Source: Nitrospirota bacterium (GTDB lineage Bacteria > Nitrospirota > Nitrospiria > Nitrospirales > NS-4). From it: 37,500 bases of DNA. Shown one piece after another: positions 15,969 through 24,006 of the stretch. The stretch spans positions 1-37,500 of the forward strand of contig SCTG01000170.1 of the NCBI GenBank assembly GCA_004298335.1. The letters are read 5' to 3'. Every line of letters begins with the position of its first letter. Positions within the stretch are counted from its first letter, which is position 1. The notes beneath the pieces were generated by a model, which saw nothing but the letters and a program-made list of their open reading frames with translations, was not told the DNA's origin and searched no databases. The position numbers and the translations under genes are program-made.

Positions 15969-17020
15969 CATTGCAGGACGCGATCGGCTCCATTCAACCT
16001 GTCGATCAGGACTGTCTGAGCCGGACACAGAGACGGCTCGACCGGCTGACGAAACCGGTCGGGAGTCTCGGGCGCCTGGAAGAACTGGCCGCCCGCTATG
16101 TCGCGATCACCGGCGAAGAGCGACCGCCGATTCCACGCGCCGCGATCTTCACCTTTGCTGCGGATCATGGCGTAGTCGCCGAAGGGGTGAGCGCCTATCC
16201 CAGCGCCGTCACGGCGCAGATGGTCCTGAACTTCCTCCGGGGTGGCGCGGGCGTGAACGTCCTCGCGTCGCACGTGGGCGCGGAGGTCCGGGTCGTAGAC
16301 ATCGGTGTGGCGCATGAGTTCGGCCCACTGCCAGACCTGATTCACCGAAAAGTCGCTCGCGGCACGAAAAACTTTCTGCGCGAGCCGGCTATGACCCGCG
16401 AGCAGGCGATTCGTGCGCTGGAAGTCGGCGTGACGCTCGCGCGGGAGGCGGTGAATGATGGCATCGGCCTGATCGGGACGGGGGACATGGGCATCGGGAA
16501 CACCACGGCGAGCGCGGCGATTACGGCAGTGATGACCGGTGAATCGGTCGCGGCCGTCACCGGTCGCGGGACCGGCATCGACAAAGCCGGCTTGGCGCGC
16601 AAGGCGGCCGTCATCGAGCAAGCGCTCAGCAACAGGCAACCAGACGCGGCTGATCCCCTTGATGTACTCGCGAAAGTCGGAGGCTTTGAAATCGCAGGGC
16701 TGGCGGGGTTGATTTTGGGGGGTGCGGCCTGTCGGCGGCCAGTGGTCCTCGACGGGTTCATCTCCGGCGCGGCGGCGTTGATTGCTGCGGGACTGTCCCC
16801 ACTCTGTCGCGAGTACCTGATCGCCTCCCATCTCTCCGTCGAGCGCGGCCATCAGGCAGTGTGCACAAAGCTGGGCTTGCGACCGTTGCTCGATCTGGGT
16901 CTCAGGTTAGGAGAAGGCACCGGTGCGTGCCTGGCCATCAGCTTGGTTCATGCGGCGATCAAGGTTCTCACAGGCATGGCGACCTTTGACGAAGCCGGCG
17001 TCTCGGAACGACTGTCGTGA
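15965..17020 (+). CDS. cobT: Nicotinate-nucleotide--dimethylbenzimidazole phosphoribosyltransferase
   Basis: A 351-residue enzyme that activates the lower-ligand base to alpha-ribazole phosphate using nicotinate mononucleotide. Motifs: RLDRLTKPVGSLGRLE, FAADHGVVAEGVSAYP, GGAGVNVLA, GIGLIGTGDMGIGNTT, VTGRGTGID, VLDGFISGAAALIA, HLSVERGH and RLGEGTGACLA with the catalytic-region Glu. It overlaps cobU upstream and cobS downstream by 4 nt, so base production (bluB) and activation are in one transcript. Confidence 0.95.
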   Translation: MTLQDAIGSIQPVDQDCLSRTQRRLDRLTKPVGSLGRLEELAARYVAITGEERPPIPRAAIFTFAADHGVVAEGVSAYPSAVTAQMVLNFLRGGAGVNVLASHVGAEVRVVDIGVAHEFGPLPDLIHRKVARGTKNFLREPAMTREQAIRALEVGVTLAREAVNDGIGLIGTGDMGIGNTTASAAITAVMTGESVAAVTGRGTGIDKAGLARKAAVIEQALSNRQPDAADPLDVLAKVGGFEIAGLAGLILGGAACRRPVVLDGFISGAAALIAAGLSPLCREYLIASHLSVERGHQAVCTKLGLRPLLDLGLRLGEGTGACLAISLVHAAIKVLTGMATFDEAGVSERLS

Positions 17021-17784
17021 GCGTCGGGATCGTCCGTCCATTTGTGATCGCCTGGCAATTCCTGACGGCCGTACCCGTGAGTCGTGCGCATCACGATCCC
17101 GCGCCCTCCGAGCTGGCAACGTCGATGGCCTGGTATCCAGTCGTGGGGCTTATCCTGGGGGGCGTGCTGGCACTGACTGCGTGGTTGCTCTCCGGCGTGG
17201 TCGCTCGGGTCGTGCTGGACGCGCTGCTCATCGTGTTGTTGGTCGCCGTGACGCGGGGGTTCCACCAGGACGGGTTGGCCGATACCCTGGATGGATGGGC
17301 AGGCGGCCGCACGCCATCAGAGCGGTTAGCGATCATGCGGGACGGGCGTATCGGCGCCATCGGGGCCACGGGGCTGATCCTCGCGTTGGGACTTCGCTAT
17401 GCGGGGCTGGCGGCCCTCCCGGAACCGGACCGTCTCCCGATCCTGCTCTGCATGCCGGCGGTCGGGCGCTGGGCAATGGTGGTGGGTGCCGTTGCCGTGC
17501 CCTATGCGCGGGCGGAAGGCGGGCTCGCGGAGTCGTTCCTCCAGAATCTGAAGACGCGCCACATACTGATCGCGACGCTGTGTCTGGCCGCGGCACTGGT
17601 CTTCGCCATCGGACCCGTTGGCGCGGTAGCAAGCCTGTCCGTCACGGCGCTCGTGGCGCGCGCTGTGAGCGCGCACTCGCGCCGTCTCTGCGGCGGCATC
17701 ACCGGCGACACGCTGGGCGCCACCAACGAGGTGGTGGAGATCTTCTTTCTGATACTGGCGCCGCTCTGCATGAGGATTGGATGA
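17017..17784 (+). CDS. cobS: Adenosylcobinamide-GDP ribazoletransferase (cobalamin synthase)
   Basis: A 255-residue integral membrane enzyme that joins GDP-cobinamide and alpha-ribazole (phosphate) to give adenosylcobalamin (phosphate). Motifs: FLTAVPVSR, YPVVGLILGG, TRGFHQDGLADTLDGWAGG with the metal-binding acidic residues, ERLAIMRDGRIGAIGA and GGITGDTLGATNE. Several hydrophobic segments alternate with these loops. GTG 17017 overlaps the cobT stop; the cobS stop overlaps the cbiB ATG. Confidence 0.94.
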   Translation: MSVGIVRPFVIAWQFLTAVPVSRAHHDPAPSELATSMAWYPVVGLILGGVLALTAWLLSGVVARVVLDALLIVLLVAVTRGFHQDGLADTLDGWAGGRTPSERLAIMRDGRIGAIGATGLILALGLRYAGLAALPEPDRLPILLCMPAVGRWAMVVGAVAVPYARAEGGLAESFLQNLKTRHILIATLCLAAALVFAIGPVGAVASLSVTALVARAVSAHSRRLCGGITGDTLGATNEVVEIFFLILAPLCMRIG

Positions 17785-18734
17785 CCGCCGGCATCCTCCT
17801 CCTGGCCTGTACTTTCGACGCGATCCTCGGCGATCCACGGTGGCTGCCCCATCCGGTCCGACTGATGGGCCGGATGATTGCCTGGTTCGAACAGGGGGTG
17901 CGTCGCGTCGCAGCCAATCGGACCGGGGAGCTGGTGGCCGGCATCGTGCTGGCGGTGGGACTGCCCGCCGTCTCCTACAGCCTCGCGTGGCTCACGGTCG
18001 AGTGGTCAAGCCGGCTCCATGAGGTCATCGGCCAAGGGGTCGAGGTGGTGCTGGCCTTTACGACACTCGCGGCGCGGGACTTGGCGGACCATGCGCGGGC
18101 AGTCAGGCAGGCGTTGGTCACCGGGTCACTCGAAGCGGCGCGCGGGGCGGTTTCCCGGATTGTGGGGCGTGACACGGCCCAGCTCTCCGAAGGGGAAATC
18201 GTGCGCGCGACCGTGGAAAGCGTCGCTGAGAGCACCGCGGATGGTGTTGTGGCGCCGCTGTTCTTTTTAGTCTTGGGCGGAGCCCCGCTGGCACTTGCGT
18301 ACAAGGCGATCAGCACGCTGGATTCCATGATTGGCCACATGGACGATCGATACCGGTACTTCGGCTGGGCCTCAGCACGGTTGGATGACCTGGCCAACTG
18401 GATCCCGGCCCGGTTGACGGCGTTCTTGATCGTCGTTTCCACCGGTGTGGTGTTTCGCAATGGAGAGAGGATGAAGCGGGTGTGGTATATCCTCCGGCGT
18501 GACGGGAAGAAGCACCCGAGCCCCAACAGCGGCCATCCGGAAGCGGCGATGGCGGGGGTCTTGGGAGTCCAACTGGGAGGCATCACTTCCTATGAGGGAA
18601 TCCCAGCCGAGCGGCCGGTTCTCGGAGAGTCCGTCCGGTCGCTGAGTCCGTCCTGCATCGACGAAGCCCTGCACATGATGTGGACGGTGTTCGGCCTCAC
18701 GGCGTTGCTGGCGGCTGGACTATTGCTACGATGA
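17781..18734 (+). CDS. cbiB: Adenosylcobinamide-phosphate synthase
   Basis: A 317-residue membrane protein (CbiB/CobD-Pseudomonas type) that attaches the aminopropanol-type linker to cobyric acid. Motifs: FDAILGDPRWLPHPVRLMG at the N-terminus, ATVESVAESTADGVVAPLFF, YKAISTLDSMIGH, FGWASARLDDLANWIPARL and HPSPNSGHPEAAMAG. The true start is ATG 17781, overlapping the cobS stop; the frame is open for more than 800 bases further upstream, but that part runs through cobT/cobS in another frame and is not coding. Confidence 0.94.
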   Translation: MTAGILLLACTFDAILGDPRWLPHPVRLMGRMIAWFEQGVRRVAANRTGELVAGIVLAVGLPAVSYSLAWLTVEWSSRLHEVIGQGVEVVLAFTTLAARDLADHARAVRQALVTGSLEAARGAVSRIVGRDTAQLSEGEIVRATVESVAESTADGVVAPLFFLVLGGAPLALAYKAISTLDSMIGHMDDRYRYFGWASARLDDLANWIPARLTAFLIVVSTGVVFRNGERMKRVWYILRRDGKKHPSPNSGHPEAAMAGVLGVQLGGITSYEGIPAERPVLGESVRSLSPSCIDEALHMMWTVFGLTALLAAGLLLR

Positions 18735-19834
18735 CCGTCTCGGACAGGCACGGCGGCGATCTCTATGCAGCCGCACGGGAGTTGGGGCGGTCACCGCGGC
18801 ATCTAATCGACTTCAGCGCCAGTATCAATCCCTTGGGGCCGTCGAAACGGGCCATTCGCGCGGCAGTGAAATCGTTGCCGCTTGCGTGCCATTACCCGGA
18901 TGCGACCTGCCATGGTCTGGCAACGGCGCTGGTGTCCCGCTGGAAGCTAGACCCCGCCCATTTTGTGGTCGGGAACGGGTCGAGCGAATTGATCCATTTA
19001 CTGCCCCGTGCACTTTCCATCCGCCACGCCCTGATACTCGGCCCCACGTTCTCGGAATACGCACGGGCACTATCAATGCAGGGTAGCCGTATGACGTATC
19101 TCCATGCGACGCGAAAGGATGGCTACCAGATTCCTCTCACACAGGCGTGCAAGGCGCTTTGCACGAACAGGAGTCGATTCGACACCCTCTTTCTCTGCAA
19201 CCCCAATAGCCCGACCGGGCAGGTGGCATCGTCGCAGGACGTCCTCGATCTGGTCGACGTAGCCGCCCGTCGGAAAGTCTGGGTTGTGGTGGATGAGACG
19301 TTCGTGGACTACTGCGAGGCCCACTCGGTCCTCTCCGCGGTCGTCCGGAGTCCTCGTCTGCTCGTGTTGCGGAGCTTCACGAAGTTCTATGCCCTGCCGG
19401 GGCTTCGGACCGGGTACCTGGCCGGTTCTCCCGAAGTGGTCGCACGCATTCGACGGTTTCAGCCTCCGTGGTCGGTCAATGCGCTTGCGCAGACTGCTGC
19501 CCAGGCGGCGTTGAAGGATCGGCGGCATGCTCAGCGGAGTCTCGTCTTCATGCATCGGGAGCGGGCTCGCCTGGTCAAGGCGTTGAGGACAATTCCCGGC
19601 CTGCACGTCTTCCCCTCGGCAGCGAACTTTTTCCTCGTCGAACTGCCGTCCTCGATGCTGGCCGCCCATGTGACGCAGACACTCCGTCAGCAAGGTCTGC
19701 TGATCCGCGACTGTTCGGCCATCCCCGGGCTCACGGATCGAACGATCCGGATCGCAGTACGGACGACCGCTGAGAACCGGCGATTGGTCAGGGCGCTTTG
19801 TCAGCTGCTGAAGGCGTGCCGACCGATTCATTAA
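18731..19834 (+). CDS. cobD: L-threonine-O-3-phosphate decarboxylase
   Basis: A 367-residue PLP-dependent class I/II aminotransferase-fold enzyme that makes (R)-1-amino-2-propanol phosphate, the linker used by CbiB. Motifs: HGGDLYAAARELG, DFSASINPLGP, VVGNGSSELIHLLPRA, FLCNPNSPTG, VVVDETFVDY and SFTKFYALPGLRTGY, in which the Lys of SFTK is the expected PLP Schiff-base residue. ATG 18731 overlaps the cbiB stop. Similarity to histidinol-phosphate aminotransferase is expected for the family; position between cbiB and a cobalamin adenosyltransferase decides the call. The threonine kinase that would supply its substrate is not visible here. Confidence 0.9.
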   Translation: MTVSDRHGGDLYAAARELGRSPRHLIDFSASINPLGPSKRAIRAAVKSLPLACHYPDATCHGLATALVSRWKLDPAHFVVGNGSSELIHLLPRALSIRHALILGPTFSEYARALSMQGSRMTYLHATRKDGYQIPLTQACKALCTNRSRFDTLFLCNPNSPTGQVASSQDVLDLVDVAARRKVWVVVDETFVDYCEAHSVLSAVVRSPRLLVLRSFTKFYALPGLRTGYLAGSPEVVARIRRFQPPWSVNALAQTAAQAALKDRRHAQRSLVFMHRERARLVKALRTIPGLHVFPSAANFFLVELPSSMLAAHVTQTLRQQGLLIRDCSAIPGLTDRTIRIAVRTTAENRRLVRALCQLLKACRPIH

Positions 19835-19856
19835 TCCCCAATTAAGAGGGCCAGCC

Positions 19857-20444
19857 ATGCGCATTACGAAGGTCTATACACGAACAGGGGATGCCGGCAA
19901 GACACGCTTGGCGGGCGGGCAACAGGTCTGGAAGGACAGCCTGCGGGTTGCGGTGTACGGCACGGTGGACGAACTGAATGCCATTGTGGGGGTCGTGAGG
20001 GCGTTTAACGCCGACGGGATCGGCAAGAAAGCTTCCGCCGAACGCCTGGAACGCGAATTGCGCTGGATTCAGAACAAGCTGTTTGACGCAGGCGGCATTT
20101 TGGCGACGGTCCCGGGGCAGAAGTTCAAAAACATGCCGCGGATCGCGGCGAAGGATGTCCAGCGGCTGGAACGGCTGATTGATGGCTGCCAAAAGGATCT
20201 GGCGCCGCTCAAGGAGTTCATCCTGCCGGGTGGCGGCAAAGTCGCTGCGCTCCTCCATCATGCCCGGACGGTGTGCCGTCGCGCCGAGCGCGAGTGCGTA
20301 CGGCTGGCACGTGAGGAGCAAGTCGAACCGGTTATCGTGAAGTTTCTCAACCGGCTCAGCGATACGCTGTTTGTCTTGGCTCGGTGGGCCGGAAAATTGC
20401 AAGGCGATCCCGAATTGCTGTGGGAGCGCGACAGTGGATCCTGA
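19857..20444 (+). CDS. pduO: PduO-type ATP:cob(I)alamin adenosyltransferase
   Basis: A 195-residue trimeric-helical-bundle adenosyltransferase that converts cob(I)alamin to adenosylcobalamin. Motifs: N-terminal VYTRTGDAGKTRLAGGQ, YGTVDELNAIVG, IQNKLFDAGG, FILPGGGKVAALLHHARTVCRRAER and VKFLNRLSDTLFVLARWA. The start follows aagagg with a 22-nt gap after cobD, so it is the last member of the operon and less tightly coupled. It duplicates the activity of the unrelated CobO-type enzyme earlier in the cluster. Confidence 0.93.
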   Translation: MRITKVYTRTGDAGKTRLAGGQQVWKDSLRVAVYGTVDELNAIVGVVRAFNADGIGKKASAERLERELRWIQNKLFDAGGILATVPGQKFKNMPRIAAKDVQRLERLIDGCQKDLAPLKEFILPGGGKVAALLHHARTVCRRAERECVRLAREEQVEPVIVKFLNRLSDTLFVLARWAGKLQGDPELLWERDSGS

Positions 20445-20549
20445 AGCGGCAGGCATCATATCTGCATACGTGCAACGGGCGTACATGCACGATGCGGCTT
20501 TACGGACCCGGACGTCCACGTGTTGCCTAACTTGTTGGCAGGGCGACGG

Positions 20550-20567
20550 AATTTAGGCTTAAATTTT
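20550..20567 (+). terminator. Possible weak terminator after the cobalamin operon
   Basis: AATTTA (20550-20555), loop GGCT, TAAATT (20560-20565), then two more Ts. The stem is all A/T and only 6 bp, so stability is low; it is listed as the best candidate end for the operon, about 105 nt after its last stop. Confidence 0.25.
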
Positions 20568-21010
20568 ATGCATGGGACCGCCGCCGACGTGGGTGCAGCC
20601 GTGAAACTTGGCATGCACAAGTCTATCCCCAAGGTATCCCCAGAATTTGTGGACAGGATTCCGGTCACAAGATTTAGATACGCGAAGGCTCTCCGCTCAA
20701 ACTGGGGCCTGCAGAGGATGAAGTGCGTGAGACCCAGCGTGGATGCGGACATGCGACGTTGCAGTTTCCGAATAAGGCCTGTGGAGCCGCCGATACGATA
20801 CGGGAATGTTTTTGCTCGCAAGGGACGCCTTGCAATGCGAGCATGGCGAATCAACTCAGCGCGCTTGCAGCCTGAACGCTGTTCTGCCAGGCGGAAGGAT
20901 CAGCATCACGGAGCGCACGCCTGTTGATTCCTGCTGACACAGGATGTAGGGGAAGGCGCACTCGGACCCCCGAGAGATTGAGAAGATTCGGCGATGGGAG
21001 CGCGCAGGGT

Positions 21011-21016
21011 TATAAT
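21011..21016 (+). promoter_or_regulatory. Candidate -10 element upstream of the small membrane-protein gene
   Basis: A perfect TATAAT lies 32 nt before ATG 21048. The best -35 at normal spacing is TTCGGC at 20987-20992 (18-base spacer), which is weak. Confidence 0.35.
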
Positions 21017-21047
21017 CGCAACAGAATTTCGAAGAAGAAAGTGACGG

Positions 21048-21569
21048 ATGCCCAAGATTGTCACCGCCAGACGCCGGGAAGATGAGCGGGATCGTGCCCG
21101 CTTGTATCTGAAAAGCCGGTTGATGCTGCCGACCATCCCATTGGGGATGGTGGCTTTACTGGCCGGCTATGGCGATCTGGTGGTGCTGTGGATGCAGGAT
21201 GAGTTGACTCCCCGTGTCTTGTTGGGGAGCACAATCCTCTTCGCGTGTGGGGCGGCCTGGGGTTGGGGTCATGCCCGGTACGAACGGTATCTCCTGGCCA
21301 CGTGCCCTGAATATCTGGCGCGCAAGCAGAAAATTCTGGATGCCGCCAAAGATTACAAGAAAGTGAAACGGGATATGCCGACCGCCGGTCCGGACCATCC
21401 CGGCCGGCGTTTCGTGCTCGCCATGTACGCGGTGGGAATTCTCGCCCAGTGCGGGGTCACGCTGTATTACCTTGCACAAGTCGGTGCATATACAGCGATT
21501 TTCCTTCCATGGGCAGGCTATTTCAACGCCAAGGTCATCGTTTGGCGTGAACTGTTTACCCGTGCGTGA
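21048..21569 (+). CDS. Uncharacterised four-helix membrane protein
   Basis: A 173-residue protein not recognised as a named family. A very basic/acidic N-terminus (ARRREDERDRARLYLKSR) is followed by hydrophobic segments at about residues 27-46, 56-76, 121-141 and 144-160, with a charged Lys-rich cytoplasmic-looking loop at ~80-120 (KQKILDAAKDYKKVKRD). It is monocistronic, has a possible -10 32 nt upstream, and converges on lptG with only 8 bp between the stops. Coding is supported by a sensible membrane topology and good ATG. No function is proposed. Confidence 0.75.
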   Translation: MPKIVTARRREDERDRARLYLKSRLMLPTIPLGMVALLAGYGDLVVLWMQDELTPRVLLGSTILFACGAAWGWGHARYERYLLATCPEYLARKQKILDAAKDYKKVKRDMPTAGPDHPGRRFVLAMYAVGILAQCGVTLYYLAQVGAYTAIFLPWAGYFNAKVIVWRELFTRA

Positions 21570-21577
21570 GGTGAATG

Positions 21578-22669
21578 TTACTGCCTGACCCGCAGAAACA
21601 GGTATCCGGCGAAGGATAGAAACAGAATGTTGGCCGACCAACCTGCCAGGAGGGGGGGCACAACATCGCTCCGCCCGAATGCCAGAGCGACGGAATGAGT
21701 CGCCCAGTAGAGAAAGCCGACAAGGAGGCTGTACCCCACGCCCCTGACCAGGCCCGTGCCGCGCGAGCCGGTTTCGGCGAGGCTCATCGTGATTCCGATG
21801 AGTGCCATGATGAGGCAGACGAAGGGGAACGCCGTCCGCCCGAAGAGGTCTGTCGCGTAGCGAGCCGGGTTGTAGCCGTCTTGCCTGAGGCGCTCAACGT
21901 AGGCGGTCAACTCGCGCAGGCTCAAGGCGTCTGAGTCGATGCGCACGGTCCGCCGAAAGTCCTCGGGTTTCTGGTTCAGCTGAATCGGCAGACGGTCGAA
22001 GAACTGGGACCGGATGAGTTGGTCGGACTGAAACGTCCGGCTGACACCCGAGACCAGCACCCAGCCATCATTTTCGTGCCGCAGTTCCTTGGCAAACACG
22101 ATTTCGCGGATGTTGAAGTCCGTATCCAGTTTATACAGACTGATGCCGTAGATTCGCGGAGCGTGGTCATCCGGCAGGTCGCCCTTCATAAGCGTCTGAT
22201 CGCTCAGACGCACCCAAATTTCACTGCCTTGAAACACGGCGCCCGGAGTTCTCCCTTCGATCCGGTATTCGCGCAGTACTTCCGCCTGCTGGTTGGCGCC
22301 TGGGATCACGGCGTCGCTGGCCCACAGCATCAACAGGCTCAAGGCTTGAGCGACGACCAGGAACGGGACCGATACCCAGTACAAGCTGATGCCGCTGCTG
22401 CGCATGGCGGTGACTTCGTTGTTGCGGGACAGGATCGCGAGCGTCAGCAGCGTGGACATCAGGACGGCCAACGGGATGATCTGGAAAAGGACGCCGGGAA
22501 GCTTGAGAACGAAATACCAAAGGATATAGCGGAGTTCCGCTTGGTAGGCCACGAACCGCCGTATCTTTTCAACAAAATCGACGATGAGGTAGACGGCGGC
22601 CACTCCGCCCAGGCATGGCACAAACACCCGTAGGTGCTCGCGCAACAGATAGGACATGAGCAGTGTCAT
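21578..22669 (-). CDS. lptG: Lipopolysaccharide export permease LptG
   Basis: A 363-residue inner-membrane subunit of the LptB2FG transporter, which extracts LPS from the inner membrane and feeds it to the periplasmic bridge. It has the YjgP/YjgQ layout: two N-terminal helical segments, a periplasmic beta-jellyroll-like domain (~residues 130-270) and C-terminal helices. Family segments are LPGVLFQIIPLAVLMSTLLTL, LSRNNEVTAMRSSGISLYW, ASDAVIPGANQQAEVLR and FPFVCLIMALIGITMSL. The order of the pair (second after lptF, 15-nt gap) and the start MTLLMSYLLREHL favour LptG over LptF. The ATPase LptB is not in the window. Confidence 0.9.
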   Translation of the reverse strand: MTLLMSYLLREHLRVFVPCLGGVAAVYLIVDFVEKIRRFVAYQAELRYILWYFVLKLPGVLFQIIPLAVLMSTLLTLAILSRNNEVTAMRSSGISLYWVSVPFLVVAQALSLLMLWASDAVIPGANQQAEVLREYRIEGRTPGAVFQGSEIWVRLSDQTLMKGDLPDDHAPRIYGISLYKLDTDFNIREIVFAKELRHENDGWVLVSGVSRTFQSDQLIRSQFFDRLPIQLNQKPEDFRRTVRIDSDALSLRELTAYVERLRQDGYNPARYATDLFGRTAFPFVCLIMALIGITMSLAETGSRGTGLVRGVGYSLLVGFLYWATHSVALAFGRSDVVPPLLAGWSANILFLSFAGYLFLRVRQ

Positions 22670-22684
22670 AGGAGCGCGCTCCGC

Positions 22685-23767
22685 TCAGGCACGGGTGCGG
22701 TGGTAAAAAAGCCACGCGCAGGCCATTCCGAACACGACATTCGGAAACCAGGCCGCGGCAAAGGGATTCAGCACGCGGCTGGAGACCCAGTAATCGGCGA
22801 CGACATTCAGTACGTAAAAAAACAGGACGATCAGAATGCCTACGGCGAACCCGCCGGCTCGACCGGAACGCTTGATGACGATACCGAGCGGCATTCCGAT
22901 GATGCCAAACAGGAGCGTGGAAGCGGGCACGGCCAGGTTTTTGTAATGGTCCTGCAGCATTCGAAGGTAGCGGGGGTCTTCCCCCTTGGTCTCGGTGATC
23001 TTGTCCCGGATGCTTTGCAGGGGGAGGCGTTCTTCGGCCGTCGGGGACAGGCTCTCGGACAGGTCGAGTTTGAAGTCATAGTGGGTGAACATGATCATCC
23101 GATACTCGTCGGGGTCTCTGGGGTTGACGTGAATCGTGCCGTCCCGGAGCGTCATGCCGATGCGGTTGTGAAGTGGATCATTGATGACGGACCAGTCACG
23201 GGCAACGATGATCCGCGGTTCCCCCTTGATGCGGGCGTCTGAAATAAATACGCCGTGGGGGCTGCCCGGGAGACTGCGCTCCCCGATGTACATCACCACC
23301 TTCTCCGTCGGCGTGTTGAAAACGCCTTCGTCGAACGCCAGGGACACCTGGTCGCGGAGCATGACCAGCGCCAGCTTTTTGAGGGACTGTCCCGTCCAAG
23401 GCTGGGCGAATTGGGCCAAATAGAGCGTCACGAGGAAAACGGCGGTCGAGAATAGCAGGACGGGTCCCAGCAACCGGCCGATGCTGACGCCTGTGGCCTG
23501 CATGGCGGTCAATTCCCGGTCCGAGGAGAGGCGGCTGAAGGCACTGATAGACGCGATGAGACAGGCCATTGGAAGGGTCAACACAAAGAAGGAGGGGAGG
23601 AGCAGGACAAAGGTTTTGAGGAGCGGCAGGAGCCCCACCCCTTTGTTTATCAGGAGTTCGACGAGCCGGAGGATCTCCCGCGTCAACAGGATGAAGGTGA
23701 GAGCTCCCAGGCTCTGAGCGAACGGAATGCCCAGTTCTTGCAGGATATACCGATCGATCGTCCGCAC
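22685..23767 (-). CDS. lptF: Lipopolysaccharide export permease LptF
   Basis: A 360-residue YjgP/YjgQ-family permease, partner of LptG. Segments: an N-terminal RTIDRYILQELGIPFAQSL, LPSFFVLTLPMACLIASI, FSRLSSDRELTAMQATGVS, an extended periplasmic domain, and C-terminal ASTLLFGIIGMPLGIVIKRSGR with further helices. The start is GTG at 23767 (reverse strand), with ggaaagga about 14 nt upstream. It is the first gene of a two-gene operon with a good promoter at 23794-23822. Confidence 0.92.
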   Translation of the reverse strand: MRTIDRYILQELGIPFAQSLGALTFILLTREILRLVELLINKGVGLLPLLKTFVLLLPSFFVLTLPMACLIASISAFSRLSSDRELTAMQATGVSIGRLLGPVLLFSTAVFLVTLYLAQFAQPWTGQSLKKLALVMLRDQVSLAFDEGVFNTPTEKVVMYIGERSLPGSPHGVFISDARIKGEPRIIVARDWSVINDPLHNRIGMTLRDGTIHVNPRDPDEYRMIMFTHYDFKLDLSESLSPTAEERLPLQSIRDKITETKGEDPRYLRMLQDHYKNLAVPASTLLFGIIGMPLGIVIKRSGRAGGFAVGILIVLFFYVLNVVADYWVSSRVLNPFAAAWFPNVVFGMACAWLFYHRTRA

Positions 23768-23793
23768 GAGGTATAGGAGGTCCTTTCCGCACC

Positions 23794-23822
23794 GTTATAC
23801 TGAAAGGCCGGGGGCAATGCAA
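23794..23822 (-). promoter_or_regulatory. Promoter of lptF-lptG
   Basis: On the minus strand, TTGCAT (23822-23817), a 17-base spacer and TATAAC (23799-23794; 5 of 6 to consensus). The leader to the GTG at 23767 is about 20 nt. Confidence 0.6.
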
Positions 23823-23840
23823 ATCGCCCTGACCATCCAC

Positions 23841-23869
23841 TTGACACTCGTGAGGGGCTATGATAGATG
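23841..23869 (+). promoter_or_regulatory. Candidate promoter of the cold-shock gene
   Basis: A perfect TTGACA at 23841-23846 is followed at 17 bases by TAGATG (23864-23869), with a TATGAT at 23859-23864 too close to pair with it. The -35 is strong and the -10 uncertain. Use of this promoter would give a leader of about 130 nt, which fits the long 5' leaders known for cold-shock mRNAs. Confidence 0.4.
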
Positions 23870-24006
23870 CTCACGGCGGCTGGGTCCGCAGGCAAGGTTT
23901 TCTGGGTAAGTACATCGGTGCCGAACCCGTATCGGGTATTGCCCGGTCTGAGGATGTTCTGCCAGGTTCCCGTCCCGCGCGTACGGTATGACGAAAGGAG
24001 GGCGGT

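Larger units (their letters stand above)
20445..21047. other. 603-bp region with no convincing gene
   Basis: Frames of up to ~135 codons are open on both strands, but their translations show no family pattern, signal or plausible start site. Base composition is more mixed than in neighbouring genes, with AT-rich patches around 20550-20570. Small inverted repeats occur: GTGCA/TGCAC near 20470-20490, AATTTA/TAAATT at 20550-20565 followed by Ts (a possible weak terminator after the cobalamin operon), and CTCGG/CCGAG at 20961-20974. A TATAAT at 21011-21016 may be the -10 for the next gene. The rest may be a decayed remnant. Confidence 0.5.

Noticed and set aside
16923-17780. Upstream extension of the cbiB frame by ~285 codons
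   Set aside because: It runs through the ends of cobT and all of cobS in another frame, its translation is Arg/Gly-rich noise, and cbiB has a normal N-terminus at 17781.
20525-20558. GCCTAA ... TTAGGC inverted repeat resembling integron attC ends
   Set aside because: Only 34 nt long, shorter than known attC sites; the right end lacks GTT, and no integrase or cassette gene is nearby.
20520-20927. 135-codon plus-strand frame in the gene-free gap
   Set aside because: Start lacks a ribosome binding site, composition is unlike neighbouring genes, and no domain is recognisable.
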